A stretch of 64,000 nt of DNA from positions 682,001-746,000 of the forward strand of contig OZ245822.1 of the NCBI GenBank assembly GCA_965228545.1, in the 5' to 3' direction. The notes beneath the pieces were generated by a model. The model was given only the letters and a program-made list of their open reading frames with translations, was not told where the DNA came from and did no database searches. A program made the position numbers and the translations under genes. Each line of letters starts with the position of its first letter. Position 1 is the stretch's first letter. Origin of the DNA: HXMU1420-13 sp965228545. Its GTDB lineage: Bacteria > Bacteroidota > Rhodothermia > Balneolales > Balneolaceae. This document shows, in pieces, positions 60,924 to 64,000 of this stretch.

Positions 60924-61373
60924 ATGAGAGTTTTAGTAATTACAGTAATATTTATAATTGGCATGGCATGTACCGCTACATCAGTAGAATCACCGGAAAA
61001 TGATCCTGAAGTATTGATTCTAGGTACTTGGGTTGTTCAATCGGCCCAAGTTGATGGAACAACTTATCCGTTAACCAATCCGGGATTTGGGCAAGTTAGA
61101 GCCATATTTCAAAAAGACTCCTTTACGTATATTTATCCGGTAAGAGATGCATTCGGGCTTCCTACAGAAAAAACGGATACACTAATCGCAGATTGGAGAT
61201 TTAACTCTTCTTTCGACTCTTTAGCCTTTATGGAACCAACTACCAATCAAATTATAATGATATGGCAGATTGAGTCGCTGGGAATTGGCAAGATGTCTAC
61301 AAATTATAGTACTGAATCAGCAAATGACCCAAATCAAGTTTCAAGATATGAAATTGATTATCGCCTCGATTAA
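60924..61373 (+). CDS. Lipocalin-like lipoprotein of unknown function
   Basis: A 149-residue lipoprotein with lipobox IGMAC (about residue 16). The mature part (LGTWVVQSAQVDGTTYPLTN, FGQVRAIFQKDSFTYIYP, DTLIADWRFNSSFDSLAFM, IIMIWQIESLG) has the pattern of lipocalin-like domains of Bacteroidota. The ATG at 60924 opens the signal peptide. It is convergent with the receiver-kinase gene at 61380. Confidence 0.75.
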   Translation: MRVLVITVIFIIGMACTATSVESPENDPEVLILGTWVVQSAQVDGTTYPLTNPGFGQVRAIFQKDSFTYIYPVRDAFGLPTEKTDTLIADWRFNSSFDSLAFMEPTTNQIIMIWQIESLGIGKMSTNYSTESANDPNQVSRYEIDYRLD

Positions 61374-61379
61374 GAGGCG

Positions 61380-62438
61380 TTATTTTGCAGAGTTAATATG
61401 CTGTAAGGCATTTTCAGATCTTTTGGCGCGGCCAGCGTCAAAAGAAAAGTTCAACTCAAAGGTTCCGTTTGTATTTAAAGTGTAAATACTTTCCAATTGT
61501 TGTAGTTGAATATTGATGAGCATTAAACCCAGCGAGCTAGAAGAGCGGAGTGATCCTTTGCTCTCGAAGCCCGGGCCAGAATCGCGATAAGTAAAAGCAA
61601 GCCGTTTACCTTCTACATGCATCGAAATAGTGATTTTACCACTGCTTTGCTCCTTAAATGCGTACTTAAATGAGTTGGTGATTAATTCGTTAAAAATTAA
61701 TCCTAAAGGAATTGCTTGATTTACTTTTAGGCGATAGCTGGGAATGTTGAAGTCGAATTCGATAGATGTGCCAAGCTCGTTAAGAGTTGCATGGATAGTT
61801 GGGATAATTTTTTCCAGATATTTTTTTATATCTACGCTGGTCATATCCTCCGATTCATATATCAGTTCGTGAACCTTTGCAATGGAGTTGATTCGGTTTA
61901 TGCTTTGCTGGAAATAGATTTTACTGCCCGAATCCTGAATTTCGTTTATTTGCAGTTCGAGTAGACAAGTGATAATGGTGAGATTGTTTTTCACACGGTG
62001 ATGAATCTCAGCGAGTTGTAATTCAATATTTTCTTTGATGTAAAATTGTTGAACTCCTCGCGTAACAATGTTGATGAAATCAGCTTCATCCCAAGGTTTA
62101 ATCATGTAGCGATAAATTTCGGCTTCGTTTATAGCTACTATCACAGATTCGAAATCTGACTTCCCCGAGAACAGAATCTTAACAACGTTGGGATAGTTAT
62201 GCGCTATATCGGTTAGAAATTCTGTGCCTTGTTTACCAGGTAGAATCTGATCAACAATGGTCATTACCAATTTCCGATCTTCGTTTTTTAAATTGGCAAT
62301 TAGCTTTTCCGCTGTTTCGGCCGACTCTGCATACATAAACTCGAATTGCTCACCAAAATGAGATTCGAGTTGACCTTTCATCAATTTTAAGATGATTGGC
62401 TCATCATCGATGCAGAGTATTACATCTTTATTATTCAT
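61380..62438 (-). CDS. Receiver-HisKA_2 histidine kinase (paralog of 56173-57222)
   Basis: A 352-residue protein with receiver (about 1-130; CIDDE, phospho-Asp in TIVDQILPG, Lys in YMIKPWDEADF), HisKA_2 (AEIHHRVKNNLTIITCLLELQ) and ATPase domain (IFNELITNSFKYAF, YRDSGPGFE). It lies 110 bases downstream of a PAS kinase on the same strand, so the two may be transcribed together. The receiver may be its signal input. Confidence 0.87.
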   Translation of the reverse strand: MNNKDVILCIDDEPIILKLMKGQLESHFGEQFEFMYAESAETAEKLIANLKNEDRKLVMTIVDQILPGKQGTEFLTDIAHNYPNVVKILFSGKSDFESVIVAINEAEIYRYMIKPWDEADFINIVTRGVQQFYIKENIELQLAEIHHRVKNNLTIITCLLELQINEIQDSGSKIYFQQSINRINSIAKVHELIYESEDMTSVDIKKYLEKIIPTIHATLNELGTSIEFDFNIPSYRLKVNQAIPLGLIFNELITNSFKYAFKEQSSGKITISMHVEGKRLAFTYRDSGPGFESKGSLRSSSSLGLMLINIQLQQLESIYTLNTNGTFELNFSFDAGRAKRSENALQHINSAK

Positions 62439-62548
62439 TCTGTACTACCTTTTTTTAAAGAACGGGACCTCTAATTTTGCCCGTCACTTTTTTTATCGGC
62501 AGAGAATGCTGTAGGTTTAATTGGATTTAAAAAATTAATTAACGCTAA

Positions 62549-64000
62549 TTAGAAAGAATTTCTAAAACTTAGGGTATATTTAAATCCATTTTCGTTTTCG
62601 ATAGTTGAGGTAGCATCGATTTGCTTCGAGAGATTCTCAATGAGATTTAAACCCATTGAGGGTGTATTATTTTGGATAAATTCAGCGGAAATTCCACGCC
62701 CGTTATCTTTAATAGTAAGTACTATCGAAGATTTAAATTTGTGCAAAGAAATCCAGAGTGTTGGCGAGGGGTGAGCTCTAAATGCATGTTTAAAGCTATT
62801 GGTAACCAACTCGTTTATAATTAATGCGCAAGGCAATGCTTGATTTATATCGAGAAATAGTGGCTGTAAATCGTAATTGATATCTGCATCAATATTAGGA
62901 AAGCTATTTTTTTGTATGGTAGAAACCTGATCGCGTATAAATTGTGCGAAGCTAATTTTTGAAAAATCATTAGAGCGGTACAACTCCTCATGAATAGTAG
63001 CAATGCTTTTAATGCGATCCATATTGATAGACAACCGATCTTTTACTTCGCTATTGTTGGTGTCTATAACTTGAAGGTACATTAAACCGGCAATTACGGC
63101 GAGGTTGTTTTTTACTCGGTGATGAACTTCGGCAACCAACGAATCTTTCTCTCTTGCTGATCGCTCGATAAGCATTTCGCGCTCTTTGCGTTCCGAAATG
63201 TCTTGTACAATCCCAATCACTCGTTCCGGCTCATTGTTGCTATCAAAAACGAGTTTCCCGGCAGAATTTAGCCAATGGATAGAGCCGTCGTCCCAAACTA
63301 CACGATAGTCGATATTGTAGAATTCGTGGTTATTAATCGAGTTGATATAGGTTTGATCAACCATTTCTCGATCGTCGGGATGTACACAATTTAAAAATGT
63401 TTTGTAATCCCAATTAGGATGAAAATCGTCAAAGCCAAAACAATGGTCATGTTCAATTGTACGAGAAGTTATTTTATCACTTAAATTATGGTCCCAAATC
63501 CCAACATTAGTTGATTCCAGAATTACTCGCAATCGCTGTTCGCTTAGCGTAGCTTTAGTTTCCGCCATCTGTATATCGGAAATATCCTTTATCGTAGCGA
63601 TATAACTGATAGTGTTTCCATTCTCATCAGAAATTTGGGATGGAGATACAATTACCGGAAAAATCTCTCCGTTTTTACGCTGAAATTTAAGTTGAAATTC
63701 ACTTTTCTCACCTGAAATAACATGACTATAAGCATGTTGAATATCCTCAAGATGCTCTTGCGGCCAATATTTATGTGGTACACCGGTGCCAATTAATTCA
63801 TGATCTTCGTAGCCAAGCATTTCACATAAAGCGGAATTAACTACAAGATGATTACCGTCTAAATCAAGCATTGAAAAACCATCATTCATGCTTTCAAGAA
63901 CGTTTGCTGTAAGATGCTGTGTCTGCTCTAAATGTTTTTCTGCAAGTTTTCTTCTCGTTACATCACGAGCAATTGCAATGATGTATCCTACATCGTCTAT
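62549..64000 (-). CDS. PAS-HisKA_2 histidine kinase (5' part cut by window edge)
   Basis: The frame is open to position 64000; the stretch upstream of the ATG at 63889 encodes YIIAIARDVTRRKLAEKHLEQ, the end of a further PAS domain, so the gene continues beyond the window. Within the window are two PAS domains (about residues 38-145 and 160-280 of the visible part; NSALCEMLGYEDHEL, WNYKTFLNCVHPDDREM-like), HisKA_2 (AEVHHRVKNNLAVIAGLMYLQ) and ATPase domain (IINELVTNSFKHAF, IKDNGRGIS). It is cytosolic as far as visible. Confidence 0.87.
   Translation of the reverse strand: MDDVGYIIAIARDVTRRKLAEKHLEQTQHLTANVLESMNDGFSMLDLDGNHLVVNSALCEMLGYEDHELIGTGVPHKYWPQEHLEDIQHAYSHVISGEKSEFQLKFQRKNGEIFPVIVSPSQISDENGNTISYIATIKDISDIQMAETKATLSEQRLRVILESTNVGIWDHNLSDKITSRTIEHDHCFGFDDFHPNWDYKTFLNCVHPDDREMVDQTYINSINNHEFYNIDYRVVWDDGSIHWLNSAGKLVFDSNNEPERVIGIVQDISERKEREMLIERSAREKDSLVAEVHHRVKNNLAVIAGLMYLQVIDTNNSEVKDRLSINMDRIKSIATIHEELYRSNDFSKISFAQFIRDQVSTIQKNSFPNIDADINYDLQPLFLDINQALPCALIINELVTNSFKHAFRAHPSPTLWISLHKFKSSIVLTIKDNGRGISAEFIQNNTPSMGLNLIENLSKQIDATSTIENENGFKYTLSFRNSF

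Overview
This window looks like a chromosome segment of a marine, Balneola/Gracilimonas-like member of the Bacteroidota–Rhodothermota group. That placement is inference. It rests on AT-rich DNA, weak ribosome binding sites, many lipoproteins with short type II signal peptides, a carotenoid desaturase, and the order thrS-infC-rpmI-rplT-pheS-pheT-zapA. No rRNA is present. The only tRNA seen is tRNA-Val(GAC).

The main feature is a chromosomal integron at about 5.0-20.9 kb. A complete integron integrase (19910-20872, +) faces right. The cassette array runs left from an attI-type site at 19704, and nearly all cassette genes are on the minus strand. Eleven attC sites are clear, two more are long repeat-type sites and a few are decayed. 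Most fall into three sequence families, as expected for a resident array. Cassettes encode lipoproteins, small membrane proteins, a RelE/XRE toxin-antitoxin pair, a HEPN protein, a PD-(D/E)XK-like protein next to a lipoprotein, and a duplicated 61-codon ORF. One large cassette carries a complete mercury-resistance operon (arsR-type regulator, merTP, merA and a six-helix membrane protein). It is transcribed against the array from its own promoter/operator.

The most striking element is an IS110-family insertion sequence (7897-9349) placed exactly inside one attC. Its 5' non-coding end contains what reads as a bridge RNA. One loop carries GTCCGCT and TTTCAAG, which match the left target plus CT core and the complement of the core plus right target. 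A second loop carries ACAGTAC, which matches the element's own right end. A -35/-10 promoter (TTGCTT, 17 bp, TATCTT) appears only when the two IS ends are joined. The RNA-guided transposon is therefore programmed to attack integron recombination sites.

Outside the integron the window is mostly housekeeping. From 0-4.8 kb: partial bioB, a Tat-exported sugar isomerase-like protein without a normal start codon, an OmpR-type regulator, trmH and an M28 peptidase. From 21-27 kb: a VOC protein, a membrane repeat protein with an overlapping glycosyltransferase, an esterase, and a TPR membrane protein. From 26-35 kb, on the minus strand: thrS-infC-rpmI-rplT-pheS-pheT-coiled coil-zapA-ymdB-lolD. infC appears to start at AUC.

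From 35 to 64 kb the window is unusually rich in signalling genes. Seven kinases carry the HisKA_2 phosphoacceptor motif HHRVKNN, five of them with an N-terminal receiver domain, and there is one classical membrane histidine kinase in an operon with a phosphate-binding-like protein and a porin. Between them lie nusB, ychF, phosphatases, a deoxyribose-phosphate aldolase/aldehyde dehydrogenase operon, glycosyltransferase and carotenoid genes.
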